The notes beneath the pieces are model-generated. The model was not told the DNA's origin. It worked only from the letters and a program-made list of their open reading frames with translations, and searched no databases. This document shows positions 15,557 through 23,693 of a stretch of 41,210 nt of DNA, piece after piece. Source of the stretch: an uncultured Collinsella sp. (GTDB taxonomy: Bacteria > Actinomycetota > Coriobacteriia > Coriobacteriales > Coriobacteriaceae); the NCBI GenBank assembly GCA_900541715.1, contig UQLI01000019.1, forward strand, positions 1 to 41,210, in the 5' to 3' direction. A program made the position numbers and the translations under genes. Every line of letters starts with the position of its first letter. Position 1 is the stretch's first letter.

Positions 15557-15602
15557 GTATCCTCCCATAACGGTTGAATGATAGTTATCCATACAGTTCG
15601 AT

Positions 15603-15611
15603 ATTCTAGCA
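15603..15611 (-). promoter_or_regulatory. Extended -10 promoter of asnS
   Basis: The minus strand reads TGCTAGAAT here, an extended -10 (TGnTAGAAT). No good -35 is visible, as expected for this promoter type. Transcription would begin about 40 nt before the GTG start. No T-box leader fits in this space. Confidence 0.4.
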
Positions 15612-15668
15612 GCTCGGCTCATTTGGGCTATATAGATAAGGCATTGGCAGGATGGTTTTTCAAACGAA

Positions 15669-15700
15669 AAGCGCCCGCGGCCAAATGGTCGCGGGCGCTT
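15669..15700 (-). terminator. Terminator of the PTS EIIA gene
   Basis: A 15-bp GC-rich stem (15669-15683 with 15686-15700, one G-U) is followed on the minus strand by TTTTCGTTTG. It lies 37 nt after the EIIA stop. Confidence 0.85.
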
Positions 15701-15736
15701 GACGAGGTGCCTTTTGGCTGTGTGGCGCGGGCCTGG

Positions 15737-16300
15737 CTACTTGGTCTTGGCTACCAGCAGCGGGTCGCCAAGCTTGACGAGCGGGTTGCCGCCGATAAGC
15801 GTTCCAGACTCGCCGACATGGTCGATGCTCTTAAGACGATCGAGCTCGGAGACGATGACGGTTACGATGTCCTCGTGACCAGCGGCCTTAATGGCCTCGC
15901 GGTCGAAGCTGATGAGCGGCTGGCCTGCCTTGACCACATCGCCCATCTCGACAAAGCGGGCAAAACCCTTGCCGTTCATTTCCACGGTGCCCAGGCCAAC
16001 ATGGATGAACACACGCAGGCCGTCCTCGGTGATCATGCCAATGGAGTGGTTGGTGACAGTGGTGGCGCCGATGCGGCCGTTGGCGGGCGCATAGATGGTG
16101 CCGGTAATGGGCTCGATGCCATAGCCCTGGCCAAGCATGCCCGAGGCGATCGTCTCGTCGGGAACCTCGTCTAGGTTGACGAGCACGCCGTTGACGGGGG
16201 CGTAGATGACGCCTTCGCGGGTAGCGAAGCTTGCTGCGGGCGGAACGGACGCCTCGCCGGTCGAGGTGAAGGTGGACTTAAGCGAATCGAGCAGACCCAT
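15737..16300 (-). CDS. PTS glucose-type EIIA component
   Basis: The 187-aa protein is a stand-alone EIIA of the glucose family, which receives phosphate from HPr and passes it to an EIIB domain. It carries the two conserved histidines, H85 in VTNHSIGM and the phospho-acceptor H100 in RVFIHVGLGTVEMNG. It also has the YAPANGRI and GQPLISFD stretches of the fold. A 28-residue N-terminal extension precedes the domain. The start at 16300 follows GGAGG; the frame to 16381 has no such signal. No EIIBC gene is nearby, so it must serve a permease encoded elsewhere. A LacI-type palindrome lies upstream at 16348-16357. Confidence 0.93.
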   Translation of the reverse strand: MGLLDSLKSTFTSTGEASVPPAASFATREGVIYAPVNGVLVNLDEVPDETIASGMLGQGYGIEPITGTIYAPANGRIGATTVTNHSIGMITEDGLRVFIHVGLGTVEMNGKGFARFVEMGDVVKAGQPLISFDREAIKAAGHEDIVTVIVSELDRLKSIDHVGESGTLIGGNPLVKLGDPLLVAKTK

Positions 16301-16347
16301 AGTTGCCTCCAACTTAAATAGGCGCATATCGCGCGTTTGGTTTGCCG

Positions 16348-16357
16348 GAAACGTTTC
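16348..16357. promoter_or_regulatory. LacI-family-type operator GAAACGTTTC
   Basis: A perfect 10-bp palindrome with central CG, the pattern bound by LacI/CcpA-type repressors, lies between the divergent EIIA and esterase genes, 48 nt from the EIIA start. No complete promoter could be read beside it, so the role is inferred. Confidence 0.4.
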
Positions 16358-16543
16358 ACATGTGTTTCGCGGCTTGGTCAACGCCCCTATTCTACGCTGC
16401 TCAACGATACCTCTGAACTGGGATTATGTGATATATCAGTTGAAGGGAAACTTATTGCCGGAGTGTTTCTGCGCCACGGGTTCAAGTGGGGTACGCTTGA
16501 AGGCGAAAAACAAGGGCGCATAATTTGCGCGAAGGGAGCACAT

Positions 16544-17443
16544 ATGATTGTCGAGAACCATGCGCTGTGGGGCGAGGAGCCGACCGAGGATTATCCGGCG
16601 ACGTTTACGTATTTGGGTGCCGAGCCGCTGCCCGACAAGCCCAATGGCCGCCGCCCCGCGGTGATCATCTGCGGCGGAGGCGGGTTTACGCATATCGCTC
16701 CGCACGAGCAGGACCCGGTGGCGTTTGCGTTTTTGGATCACGGTTACCAGGCCTTTGTGCTCAGCTATGTCACGAGTTCTACGGGTGACGTGAGCTTTCC
16801 GCACCCCCAGGCAGATCTTGCCAAGATGGTCGCCACGGTGCGCGCCAACGCCGACGAGTGGCATGTCGATCCTAAGCGCGTGTGCGTCGTGGGATTCTCG
16901 GCGGGCGGCATGATTTGCGCCTCGCTGGCAACACAGTGGAAGACCGGCTCCTTCGCGGCACTTGCCGGGGCGCGTCCGGACGACATTCGTCCCGATGCCG
17001 TGGTGCTGGGCTATCCATTGCTCGACTTTGCCTATGTGCGCGACATGCAGACGCGCGATCCGCGCATTGACTTGCGCGTGCCCAAGACGGGCGGCAAGAC
17101 GGGGCGCGATTTGCTCAACGACTACCTGTCGATGGTGACGGGCGGCGAGGCAACTGACGAGCATCTGGCCGACATCTGCCCCACCACGCATGTTTCGCGT
17201 CAGATGCCACCGACCTTTGTATGGGGCGTGTCCGACGACAAGACGGCGCCGATCGCGCAGGTCTACCCGTTTGCGCAGCGCATGGCCGAGGAGGGCGTCG
17301 CTTGCGAGATGCACGTCTTCGACCAGGGTGGTCACGGCCTTTCGCTCGGCAATGCCAACACCGCGGTCGACAACGAGGACAAGCAGGTGGCAGTCCGTCC
17401 CTGGATCCGCCTAGCCTTCCGCTTCCTGGAGCGCCATCTGTAA
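16544..17443 (+). CDS. Alpha/beta-hydrolase, esterase family (BD-FAE-like)
   Basis: The 299-aa enzyme has the carboxylesterase fold of small-molecule or acetyl esterases. The oxyanion stretch is ICGGGGFTHIAPHE and the nucleophile elbow is GFSAGG with Ser119. The acid is probably Asp231 in GVSDDKTAP and His264 lies in QGGHGLSLGN. No signal peptide is seen, so it acts in the cytoplasm, perhaps removing acyl groups from imported sugars; the EIIA gene divergent to it fits this weakly. The frame begins at 16337, but the first family-like residues and AAGGGAG Shine-Dalgarno place the start at 16544. Confidence 0.88.
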   Translation: MIVENHALWGEEPTEDYPATFTYLGAEPLPDKPNGRRPAVIICGGGGFTHIAPHEQDPVAFAFLDHGYQAFVLSYVTSSTGDVSFPHPQADLAKMVATVRANADEWHVDPKRVCVVGFSAGGMICASLATQWKTGSFAALAGARPDDIRPDAVVLGYPLLDFAYVRDMQTRDPRIDLRVPKTGGKTGRDLLNDYLSMVTGGEATDEHLADICPTTHVSRQMPPTFVWGVSDDKTAPIAQVYPFAQRMAEEGVACEMHVFDQGGHGLSLGNANTAVDNEDKQVAVRPWIRLAFRFLERHL

Positions 17444-17470
17444 GAGTCTCGGCATCCCAGCCCTTCAATA

Positions 17471-17537
17471 ACTTGCGGTGAAATAGCTCCGATCTGGGGC
17501 ATCAACCAGCCCATCCAGGAACTATTCCACCGCAACT
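17471..17537. repeat. GTTGCGGTGAAATA hairpin repeat, copy 1
   Basis: Arms of 20 nt (17471-17490 and 17518-17537) pair with three mismatches around a 27-nt centre. The same arm sequence occurs at 21609-21675. It lies 28 nt after the esterase stop. Confidence 0.75.
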
Positions 17538-17557
17538 TCGTTTTTGATGCCCCGCCC

Positions 17558-17757
17558 GGAAACTGCGTCCCAGTTTTGCCTTTCAAGGTGGGACGCAGTT
17601 TCCCATAGGGCCTCGACTGGGAAAGCGCGTCCCGTTTCGAGCGGGGATTCTGGGATGCATTTTCCGTAAGAGGCCTGTTAGGGAAACCATATCCCGTTTC
17701 GAGCCAGAATTCTGGGATGTAGTTTCCCCGAGAGGCCTCATCGGGAAACTATGGCCC
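17558..17757. repeat. Tandem array of about 62-bp palindromic repeats
   Basis: Three successive hairpins have outer stems of the form GGAAA-n-TCCC: 17558-17571/17590-17603 (perfect 14 bp), 17619-17633/17652-17665 and 17681-17695/17714-17728. A half unit follows at 17743-17757. Units start 61-62 nt apart. Units two and three share the loop GTTTCGAG-n4-ATTCT and the spacer AGGCCT. It fills the 473-nt gap between the esterase and feoAB together with copy 1 of the GTTGCGGTGAAATA repeat. No gene is seen in it. Confidence 0.8.
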
Positions 17758-17796
17758 TGAACTCTCCTGCCTGTCCCCATTGCGCCAATCTGCTGA

Positions 17797-17826
17797 TTGA
17801 ACGTCGTTGTGTGTTCGCGCTATCAT
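17797..17826 (+). promoter_or_regulatory. Promoter of feoAB
   Basis: TTGAAC (17797-17802) and TATCAT (17821-17826) are 18 bp apart and 91 nt before the feoAB start. The transcript would begin near 17833, just before the repeated operator-like sites. Confidence 0.65.
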
Positions 17827-17841
17827 GCATGGTTACAATTG

Positions 17842-17874
17842 GTTAGCCATGGCAAACGGTTAGCCATGGTGAAC
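17842..17874 (+). promoter_or_regulatory. Double operator-like site before feoAB
   Basis: Two copies of GGTTAGCCATGG begin at 17841 and 17858, 17 bp apart. Each sits in a dyad: GTTAGCCATGGCAAAC (17842-17857) is nearly a perfect palindrome and GTTAGCCATGGTGAAC (17859-17874) a weaker one. The GGTTAGCC half resembles the half-site of DtxR/IdeR-type iron repressors, which would suit an iron importer. The regulator itself is not shown. Confidence 0.5.
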
Positions 17875-17916
17875 ATAAATACAACGCCCTGTGGGCGCCG
17901 GGGGAGGAACACGGAC

Positions 17917-20277
17917 GTGAAGCTCGATACGCTCGAGATTGGAAAGGACGCCGTTGTCGCATCGGTGGCATCGGACGATCAGGCACTCCGACAGCATATT
18001 TTGGACATGGGTCTAACGCCGGGCACCGAAGTCACCATGATGAAGTACGCCCCCATGGGTGACCCGCTCGAGATCCGCCTGCGTGGCTACGAGTTGACAC
18101 TGCGTAAGGACGATGCCGCTCGCATCGAGCTCGTGGGTATTCACGACACCGATACGGGTCCGCGCGCTAACGCCGCAATCGGCACGACGGAGCATCCGGC
18201 CCTGGGCGAGGGGACGTATTCGCCCCGTGCGGCAAAGACGGCCGTGCCAGAGGGCGCGCCGCTGCACTTTGCCCTCGCCGGCAACCAAAACTGCGGCAAG
18301 ACCACGTTATTCAACCAGCTGACGGGCTCCAACCAGCACGTCGGTAACTTTCCCGGCGTGACGGTCGACCGCAAAGATGGCACCATCCGTAACCATCCCG
18401 AGGCGAGCGTTACCGACCTGCCCGGCATTTACTCCCTGTCGCCGTACACAGGCGAGGAGGTCGTGAGCCGTCAGTTCATCCTCGACGAGCGTCCGGACGC
18501 CATCATCGACATCATTGACGCCACCAACATCGAGCGCAACCTGTACCTGACACTGCAGCTCATGGAGCTTGACCGTCCTATGGTCATCGCGCTCAACATG
18601 ATGGACGAGGTGACCGCCAACGGCGGCGCCGTGGACGTCAACTTGCTCGAGAGCCTGTTGGGCGTGCCCGTTGTCCCCATTAGCGCTGCCCGCAACGAGG
18701 GCATCGGCGAGCTGGTGGACCACGCCCTGCACGTGGCGCGGTTCCGCGAGCGCCCTGGTCGCCTGGACTTTTGCGCGCCCGACGGTCCGGACGGCGGTGC
18801 GCTGCATCGCTGCATCCACGGTATTGCTAACCTGATCGAGGACCATGCCGTGACGGCGCACATCCCGGTGCGCTTTGCGGCGACCAAGCTGGTCGAGGGC
18901 GATGAGCTGGTAACCGAGGCGCTTCACCTGGATCGCAATGAGCTCGACGCTATCGAGCACATCATCACCCAGATGGAGGGCGAGGCCGGCACCGACCGCC
19001 TATCTGCGCTGGCCGATATGCGTTTTAGCTTTATCGGCGACGTGTGCGGGCGTTGCGTCGTCAAGCCGCACGAGAGCCGCGAGCACGTGCGCTCCGTCAA
19101 GATTGACCGCATCCTGACAGGTCGTTACACAGCCATTCCGGCGTTTCTGGTGATCATGGGCCTCGTCTTTTGGCTGACGTTTGGCGTGATCGGCGCGGCG
19201 TTGCAGGGACTCATGGAGGACGGTATCGCTGCCATCATCGCCTCGGCCGATGCGGGCCTCAAGGCGTTCGGTACCAACGACGTGGTGCGCTCGCTGGCTG
19301 TCGACGGCGTGCTTACGGGCGTGGGCAGTGTGCTGACCTTCCTGCCGATTATCGTCGTGCTCTTTTTGTTCCTCTCCATTCTGGAAGACTCCGGATACAT
19401 GGCGCGCGTGGCCTTTGTCATGGATAAGGTGTTGCGTCGCTTTGGCCTGTCGGGCCGCAGTTTCGTGCCCATGCTCGTCGGTTTTGGCTGCACCGTGCCG
19501 GCTATCATGTCGACCCGTACGCTCCCATCCGAGCACGACCGCAAGATGACGGTCATGCTCACGCCGTTTATGAGCTGCTCAGCCAAGCTGCCGGTTTACG
19601 GCTTGCTGTGCGGGGCGTTTTTCCCGCAGGCGACGGTTCCCGCCATGGTCTCGCTCTATCTGATCGGTATCGTGGTCGGCTGCGTCGCGGCTTTGGTGCT
19701 CAACCGCACGGCATTTAAGGGCGACCCGGTGCCGTTTATCATGGAGCTCCCCAATTACCGCCTGCCGAGCGTCAAGACGACGGTGATGCTGGCATGGGAT
19801 AAGGCCAAGGACTTCATCACCAAGGCCTTTACCATTATCTTTGCCGCTACGGTGGTCATCTGGTTCCTGCAGACGTTCGATATCCGCTTTAACGTGGTCG
19901 CCGACCAGTCGCAAAGCCTGCTTGCGGGCCTCGGCAGCATCATCGCGCCGGTGTTGGCCCCGCTCGGTTTTGGTGACTGGCGCGCATCCACGGCGCTCGT
20001 CACCGGACTTATTGCCAAAGAGAGCGTCATCTCGACCCTCACCGTGCTTTTGGGTGCTACGTCGCCCGCGGCACTGTCGACCATGTTTTCGCCGTTCACC
20101 GCCTACGTGTTCTTGGTCTTTACGTTGCTGTACCCGCCTTGTGTGGCGGCAATCGGCGCCGTCAAGAGCGAGTTGGGCGCGCGCTATGCCGTGGCCGTAT
20201 TCGCGTTTCAGGTCGCCGTTGCCTGGATCGTGGCGTTTGTCGTGCATTCGGCGGGCATATTGCTGGGGTTGGCTTAG
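17917..20277 (+). CDS. feoB: FeoA-FeoB fusion, ferrous iron transporter
   Basis: The 786-aa protein imports Fe2+ across the cytoplasmic membrane. Residues 1-75 form a FeoA-like SH3 domain (QALRQHILDMGLTPGTEV, PLEIRLRGYELTLRK). The GTPase domain follows with G1 GNQNCGKTT (from residue 122), G3 DLPG, G4 NMMDE and G5 ISA. About eight membrane segments with Gate motifs follow (VGFGCTVPAIMSTR, MSCSAKLPVYGL). FeoA and FeoB are usually separate proteins; fusion is known in several lineages. The frame opens at 17797, but GAGG 9 nt before a GTG at 17917 and the start of the FeoA domain fix the start. Two operator-like dyads precede it, suggesting iron control. Confidence 0.95.
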   Translation: MKLDTLEIGKDAVVASVASDDQALRQHILDMGLTPGTEVTMMKYAPMGDPLEIRLRGYELTLRKDDAARIELVGIHDTDTGPRANAAIGTTEHPALGEGTYSPRAAKTAVPEGAPLHFALAGNQNCGKTTLFNQLTGSNQHVGNFPGVTVDRKDGTIRNHPEASVTDLPGIYSLSPYTGEEVVSRQFILDERPDAIIDIIDATNIERNLYLTLQLMELDRPMVIALNMMDEVTANGGAVDVNLLESLLGVPVVPISAARNEGIGELVDHALHVARFRERPGRLDFCAPDGPDGGALHRCIHGIANLIEDHAVTAHIPVRFAATKLVEGDELVTEALHLDRNELDAIEHIITQMEGEAGTDRLSALADMRFSFIGDVCGRCVVKPHESREHVRSVKIDRILTGRYTAIPAFLVIMGLVFWLTFGVIGAALQGLMEDGIAAIIASADAGLKAFGTNDVVRSLAVDGVLTGVGSVLTFLPIIVVLFLFLSILEDSGYMARVAFVMDKVLRRFGLSGRSFVPMLVGFGCTVPAIMSTRTLPSEHDRKMTVMLTPFMSCSAKLPVYGLLCGAFFPQATVPAMVSLYLIGIVVGCVAALVLNRTAFKGDPVPFIMELPNYRLPSVKTTVMLAWDKAKDFITKAFTIIFAATVVIWFLQTFDIRFNVVADQSQSLLAGLGSIIAPVLAPLGFGDWRASTALVTGLIAKESVISTLTVLLGATSPAALSTMFSPFTAYVFLVFTLLYPPCVAAIGAVKSELGARYAVAVFAFQVAVAWIVAFVVHSAGILLGLA

Positions 20278-20319
20278 TTATGAATTGACGGCGCAACCTC
20301 TGTGTATCGAATTGTTTTC

Positions 20320-20351
20320 GGCCCCGCTTCTGTACTGACGGATGCGGGGCC
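20320..20351 (+). terminator. Hairpin after feoAB
   Basis: GGCCCCGC (20320-20327) pairs with GCGGGGCC (20344-20351). The tail TTGCTATATAA is poor in T and contains the next promoter's -10, so terminator and promoter overlap. Confidence 0.6.
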
Positions 20352-20364
20352 GTTGCTATATAAT
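20335..20364 (+). promoter_or_regulatory. Promoter of the SotB-like exporter gene
   Basis: A perfect TATAAT at 20359-20364 is preceded after 18 bp by CTGACG (20335-20340). It overlaps the feoAB terminator hairpin and stands 33 nt before the start codon. Confidence 0.6.
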
Positions 20365-20397
20365 CGCCTCCGCTCAAAACGATTGGAGACGTTATAT

Positions 20398-21594
20398 ATG
20401 ACTCAGACAAGGCAAGACGGCATCACGCTCAAGCAATGGCTCCCACTCGTCGGTCTCACCTGCTGTGCGTTCGTGTTCAACACGTCGGAGTTTATGCCCA
20501 TCGGCCTTTTGACTGATATCGCCGCGTCGTTCTCGCTCACCGAGGCCCAGGCGGGCATCATGATCTCGGTCTATGCCTGGGGCGTCATGCTGCTGTCGTT
20601 GCCACTCATGGTGTTCGCTTCGCGTTTCGAGTTCAAGCGGATGCTGCTGGGCGTGCTTGCCGTGTTCTCGCTGGGCCAGTTCCTGTCCGCCTTGGCGCCG
20701 ACCTATCCCATCTTAGTCTGCGCGCGCCTGGTGGTTGCCTGCGCGCACGCCGTGTTCTGGTCGGTCGCCTCGATCATGGCGTCGCGCCTGGTTGACACAC
20801 GCCACGGGGCGCTCGCTATCAGCATGATCGCCACGGGCTCGTCCATCGCGCAGATCTTTGGCCTGCCTCTCGGTCGCGCCATTGGCTTGGCCGTGGGCTG
20901 GCGCATGACGTTTGCCGTGGTCGGGGGCCTCTCAGCCATCGCGGTCGTCTACCAGGCAGCGGTGTTCCCGGCCATGCCGGCGGGTGAGCGCTTTACCGTC
21001 AAACAGCTGCCCGAGCTGCTCAAGAACCCGCTCCTCATCGCGCTCTACGCAGTCACGGTCTTCATGGCGACCGGCTATTACGCAAGCTACAGCTATATCG
21101 AGCCCTTCCTGGCGCAGGTCGCGCACGTCGATGCGGGCGCCATCACCATGACGCTGACGGCGTTTGGCTGTTCCGGCTTGGTGGGCAGCTGGCTGTTCAG
21201 CCGCCTGTTCGACGGGCACCGTTTTCCGTTCCTTGCTATCACGCTCTCCGGCGTGCCGGTGGCCCTGCTGCTCATGGGGCCGGCCGCATCGTCGCTCGTG
21301 ACAGTGCTTGCCGTCTGCGCACTGTGGGGTTGCTGCGCCACGGCCTTTAACGTGGCGTTTCAGGCCGAGCTCATCAAGCACACGCCGGCAGATTCGTCGG
21401 CCGTCGCCATGTCGATCTTCTCGGGCCTGTTTAACCTCGGTATTGGCACGGGCACCGCAATCGGCGGTGCCGTGGTTTCGGGTCCCGGTATCGCTTGGAT
21501 CGGCTTCGCGGGCGGGGCGATTGCCGTCGTGGGCGTCATCCTCGCCATCACGGTGATGTTCCCAGCCATCCGCCGCGCAAAGCCCGTCGCCTAG
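20398..21594 (+). CDS. SotB-like MFS sugar efflux transporter
   Basis: The 398-aa protein has twelve predicted membrane segments of the DHA1 branch of the major facilitator superfamily. The first segment reads CAFVFNTSEFMPIGLLTDIA and later parts include AHAVFWSVASIMASR, IATGSSIAQIFGLPLGR, GWRMTF and ASYSYIEPF. These line up well with E. coli SotB/YdeA, an exporter of arabinose and IPTG. The true substrate here is unknown and related proteins export drugs. The frame extends back to 20302, but that part is the terminator; ATG 20398 follows GGAG at 9 nt. It is followed by a hairpin repeat. Confidence 0.88.
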   Translation: MTQTRQDGITLKQWLPLVGLTCCAFVFNTSEFMPIGLLTDIAASFSLTEAQAGIMISVYAWGVMLLSLPLMVFASRFEFKRMLLGVLAVFSLGQFLSALAPTYPILVCARLVVACAHAVFWSVASIMASRLVDTRHGALAISMIATGSSIAQIFGLPLGRAIGLAVGWRMTFAVVGGLSAIAVVYQAAVFPAMPAGERFTVKQLPELLKNPLLIALYAVTVFMATGYYASYSYIEPFLAQVAHVDAGAITMTLTAFGCSGLVGSWLFSRLFDGHRFPFLAITLSGVPVALLLMGPAASSLVTVLAVCALWGCCATAFNVAFQAELIKHTPADSSAVAMSIFSGLFNLGIGTGTAIGGAVVSGPGIAWIGFAGGAIAVVGVILAITVMFPAIRRAKPVA

Positions 21595-21608
21595 CCACAT
21601 CCTCCTCA

Positions 21609-21675
21609 TCAGTTGCGGTGAAATACGGACTGCTGGGCCCAATAAACCCGGCAAACAGTCCCTATTTCACCGCAA
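21609..21675. repeat. GTTGCGGTGAAATA hairpin repeat, copy 2
   Basis: Arms of 22 nt (21609-21630 and 21654-21675) pair with one mismatch and enclose CTGGGCCCAATAAACCCGG-type DNA. The arms match those of the copy at 17471-17537. It lies 15 nt after the exporter stop and is followed by TATTTTGGGG. Confidence 0.8.
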
Positions 21676-21748
21676 CTTATTTTGGGGGAGGGGATGCACG
21701 GCAGGCATACAATGGATGTCGTTGTGTTGAGCTTACCGGGAGGCTGTT

Positions 21749-23125
21749 ATGTGGGCATACGAGACGACGTTCTATCAGATCTATCCGCTGGGCTTTTGCG
21801 GGGCTCCGCGCGAAAACGCCGCGCCCGTTGCCGAGGATGAGCTCGCCCAGGCTGCCAACGCCGCGCCCAACCCCGATGCTCCTATCATGAAGGTCGCCCA
21901 ATGGGCCGACTACATGCAGGAACTCGGCGTTGGCGCTGTGCTCATCAACCCACCGCTCGAATCTGATAGCCACGGCTACGATACACGCAGCCTGCGCCAT
22001 ATCGACCGTCGCCTGGGTGGGGACGCCGACTTTGCCGCCGTATGCGACACGCTGCATGCCCATGGCATCCGCGTGGTGCTCGATGCCGTCTTCAACCACG
22101 TCGGCCGCGGTTTTTGGGCTTTCCGCGATGTGCAGGAGCGCAAGTGGGACTCGCCGTACAAGGACTGGTTCCACATTGGCTTTGACGGCGATTCCTGCTA
22201 TGGCGATGGCTTTTGGTACGAGGGCTGGGAAGGCCATTTTGAGCTTGTGAAGCTCAACCTGCAAAATCCCGCTGTGGTCGATTACCTGCTCGAGTCCGTG
22301 CGCCGCTGGGCCGAGGTCTTTGGCGTCGACGGCCTGCGCCTGGACGTTGCCTATATGCTCGACCGCGACTTTATGCGACGCCTGCACGTCTTTACCCGTG
22401 AGCTCAAGCCCGACTTTGTGCTGATCGGCGAGACGCTCCACGGCGACTACAACCAAATCGTCAACGACGAGATGCTCGACTCCTGCACCAACTACGAGTG
22501 CTACAAGGGCCTGTACTCCAGCTTTAACTCGGTCAACATGTTCGAGATCGCCCATTCGCTGCACCGCCAGTTTGGCGGCGATCCGTGGTGCATCTACCGC
22601 GGCAAACATCTGCTGTCGTTTGTCGACAACCACGATGTGCCGCGCCTGGCAAGTATCCTCACCGACAAGTCGTGTCTGCGTCCCGCCTACGGCATGCTCT
22701 TTGGCATGCCGGGCATCCCGTGCGTCTACTATGGCAGCGAGTGGGGAATTGCCGGCGAAAAGGGTGGCCCCGATGGCGACTGGGCGCTGCGACCTGCGCT
22801 CAATGAGCCTGCGCCCAACGAGCTGACGGCGTTCATCACGCAGCTTGCGCACCTTCGCTCGGCCGACGACGCGGCGGCCCGTGCTCTCAACTACGGTGCC
22901 TATCGCAACGTGGTGATCCAGAACAAGCAGCTGCTGTTCGAGCGCGCCTGCGATGACGCGACGGTGCTCGTGGCGGTGAACGCCGTGGACGAGCCTTACA
23001 CCTTTGGCGCCGGCGAGCTCAACGGCTCTTTTGTCGATTTGCTTGCCGACGGTGTGCTCACGGTCGAGCTGACGGGCACCCTCGAGCTTGCGCCCTACGA
23101 GGTGCGTTATCTGCTGAGGGCCTAG
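21749..23125 (+). CDS. Glycoside hydrolase family 13 (alpha-glucosidase/maltodextrin type)
   Basis: The 458-aa enzyme has the GH13 barrel. The catalytic residues are D199 in GLRLDVAY (nucleophile), E228 in LIGETL (acid/base) and D296 in FVDNHD, with the earlier region DAVFNHVG. It lacks a signal peptide, so it works on imported oligosaccharides such as maltodextrins. It is shorter than most cyclomaltodextrinases, which have an extra N-terminal domain. The ATG follows GGGAGG at about 8 nt. The deoxyinosine glycosylase gene follows after 3 nt, so they share a message despite unrelated roles. Confidence 0.9.
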   Translation: MWAYETTFYQIYPLGFCGAPRENAAPVAEDELAQAANAAPNPDAPIMKVAQWADYMQELGVGAVLINPPLESDSHGYDTRSLRHIDRRLGGDADFAAVCDTLHAHGIRVVLDAVFNHVGRGFWAFRDVQERKWDSPYKDWFHIGFDGDSCYGDGFWYEGWEGHFELVKLNLQNPAVVDYLLESVRRWAEVFGVDGLRLDVAYMLDRDFMRRLHVFTRELKPDFVLIGETLHGDYNQIVNDEMLDSCTNYECYKGLYSSFNSVNMFEIAHSLHRQFGGDPWCIYRGKHLLSFVDNHDVPRLASILTDKSCLRPAYGMLFGMPGIPCVYYGSEWGIAGEKGGPDGDWALRPALNEPAPNELTAFITQLAHLRSADDAAARALNYGAYRNVVIQNKQLLFERACDDATVLVAVNAVDEPYTFGAGELNGSFVDLLADGVLTVELTGTLELAPYEVRYLLRA

Positions 23126-23128
23126 GCC

Positions 23129-23692
23129 ATGGCAACGTCTGACGAGGGCTATCAACATATTGAGCATGGGTTTGAGCCCGTGTTTGACGAGCGTTCGCGC
23201 GTTTTGGTGCTCGGGTCGTTTCCCTCGGTGCTTTCGCGCGCCAATGCCTTTTATTACGGCAACCCTCAGAATCGCTTTTGGCGCGTGATGACCATGTGCC
23301 TCGGTATGCCTGTGCCGCCCAACGAGGGCGATCCTTTGGCAAGCGGTGAGCCCGCGACGCTCGATGCCTCCATTGCCGCCAAGCGGGCCATGCTGCTGGA
23401 CGGCGGCGTGGCCCTGTGGGATGCAATTGAGAGCTGCGACATTAAGGGCTCGAGCGACGCGAGCATCCGCAACGTTGTGCCGGCACATATCGAGCGCATT
23501 ACCGATGCCGCGCCGATCGAGGTCGTTGTCTGTAACGGCGGTACGGCAGGGCGACTCTACAAACGCTATCTACAAGAGCGGACGGGGCTACCCGCCATCG
23601 TGCTGCCGTCGACGAGTCCTGCCAACGCGGCGTGGCGTTTGGAGCGGCTTGTCGAGCGTTGGCACGAAGCCGTTGACTGGGCTGTTATTTAA
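23129..23692 (+). CDS. DNA-deoxyinosine glycosylase (UDG superfamily, HDG type)
   Basis: The 187-aa protein removes deaminated bases from DNA. It has the UDG-superfamily motif 1 as VLGSFPSVLSRANAFYYGNP, with the following QNRFWRVM. Motif 2 near the end reads LPSTSPANA. This combination is typical of the family 6 hypoxanthine-DNA glycosylases, whose length is similar. It starts 3 nt after the GH13 stop, with no own promoter visible, and ends 1 nt from the converging gene at 23694. Confidence 0.82.
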   Translation: MATSDEGYQHIEHGFEPVFDERSRVLVLGSFPSVLSRANAFYYGNPQNRFWRVMTMCLGMPVPPNEGDPLASGEPATLDASIAAKRAMLLDGGVALWDAIESCDIKGSSDASIRNVVPAHIERITDAAPIEVVVCNGGTAGRLYKRYLQERTGLPAIVLPSTSPANAAWRLERLVERWHEAVDWAVI

Positions 23693-23693
23693 T

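Noticed and set aside
15557..15668. T-box leader upstream of asnS
   Set aside because: The space between terminator and start is too short and no T-box core sequence or specifier hairpin could be found.
17558..17757. CRISPR array
   Set aside because: The units are palindromic and contiguous, spacers of constant length and unrelated sequence are absent, and no cas gene is present.
17797..17916. N-terminal extension of FeoAB to 17797
   Set aside because: Its first codon is the -35 box TTG, and the segment contains the promoter and operator-like repeats. A good Shine-Dalgarno precedes the GTG at 17917.
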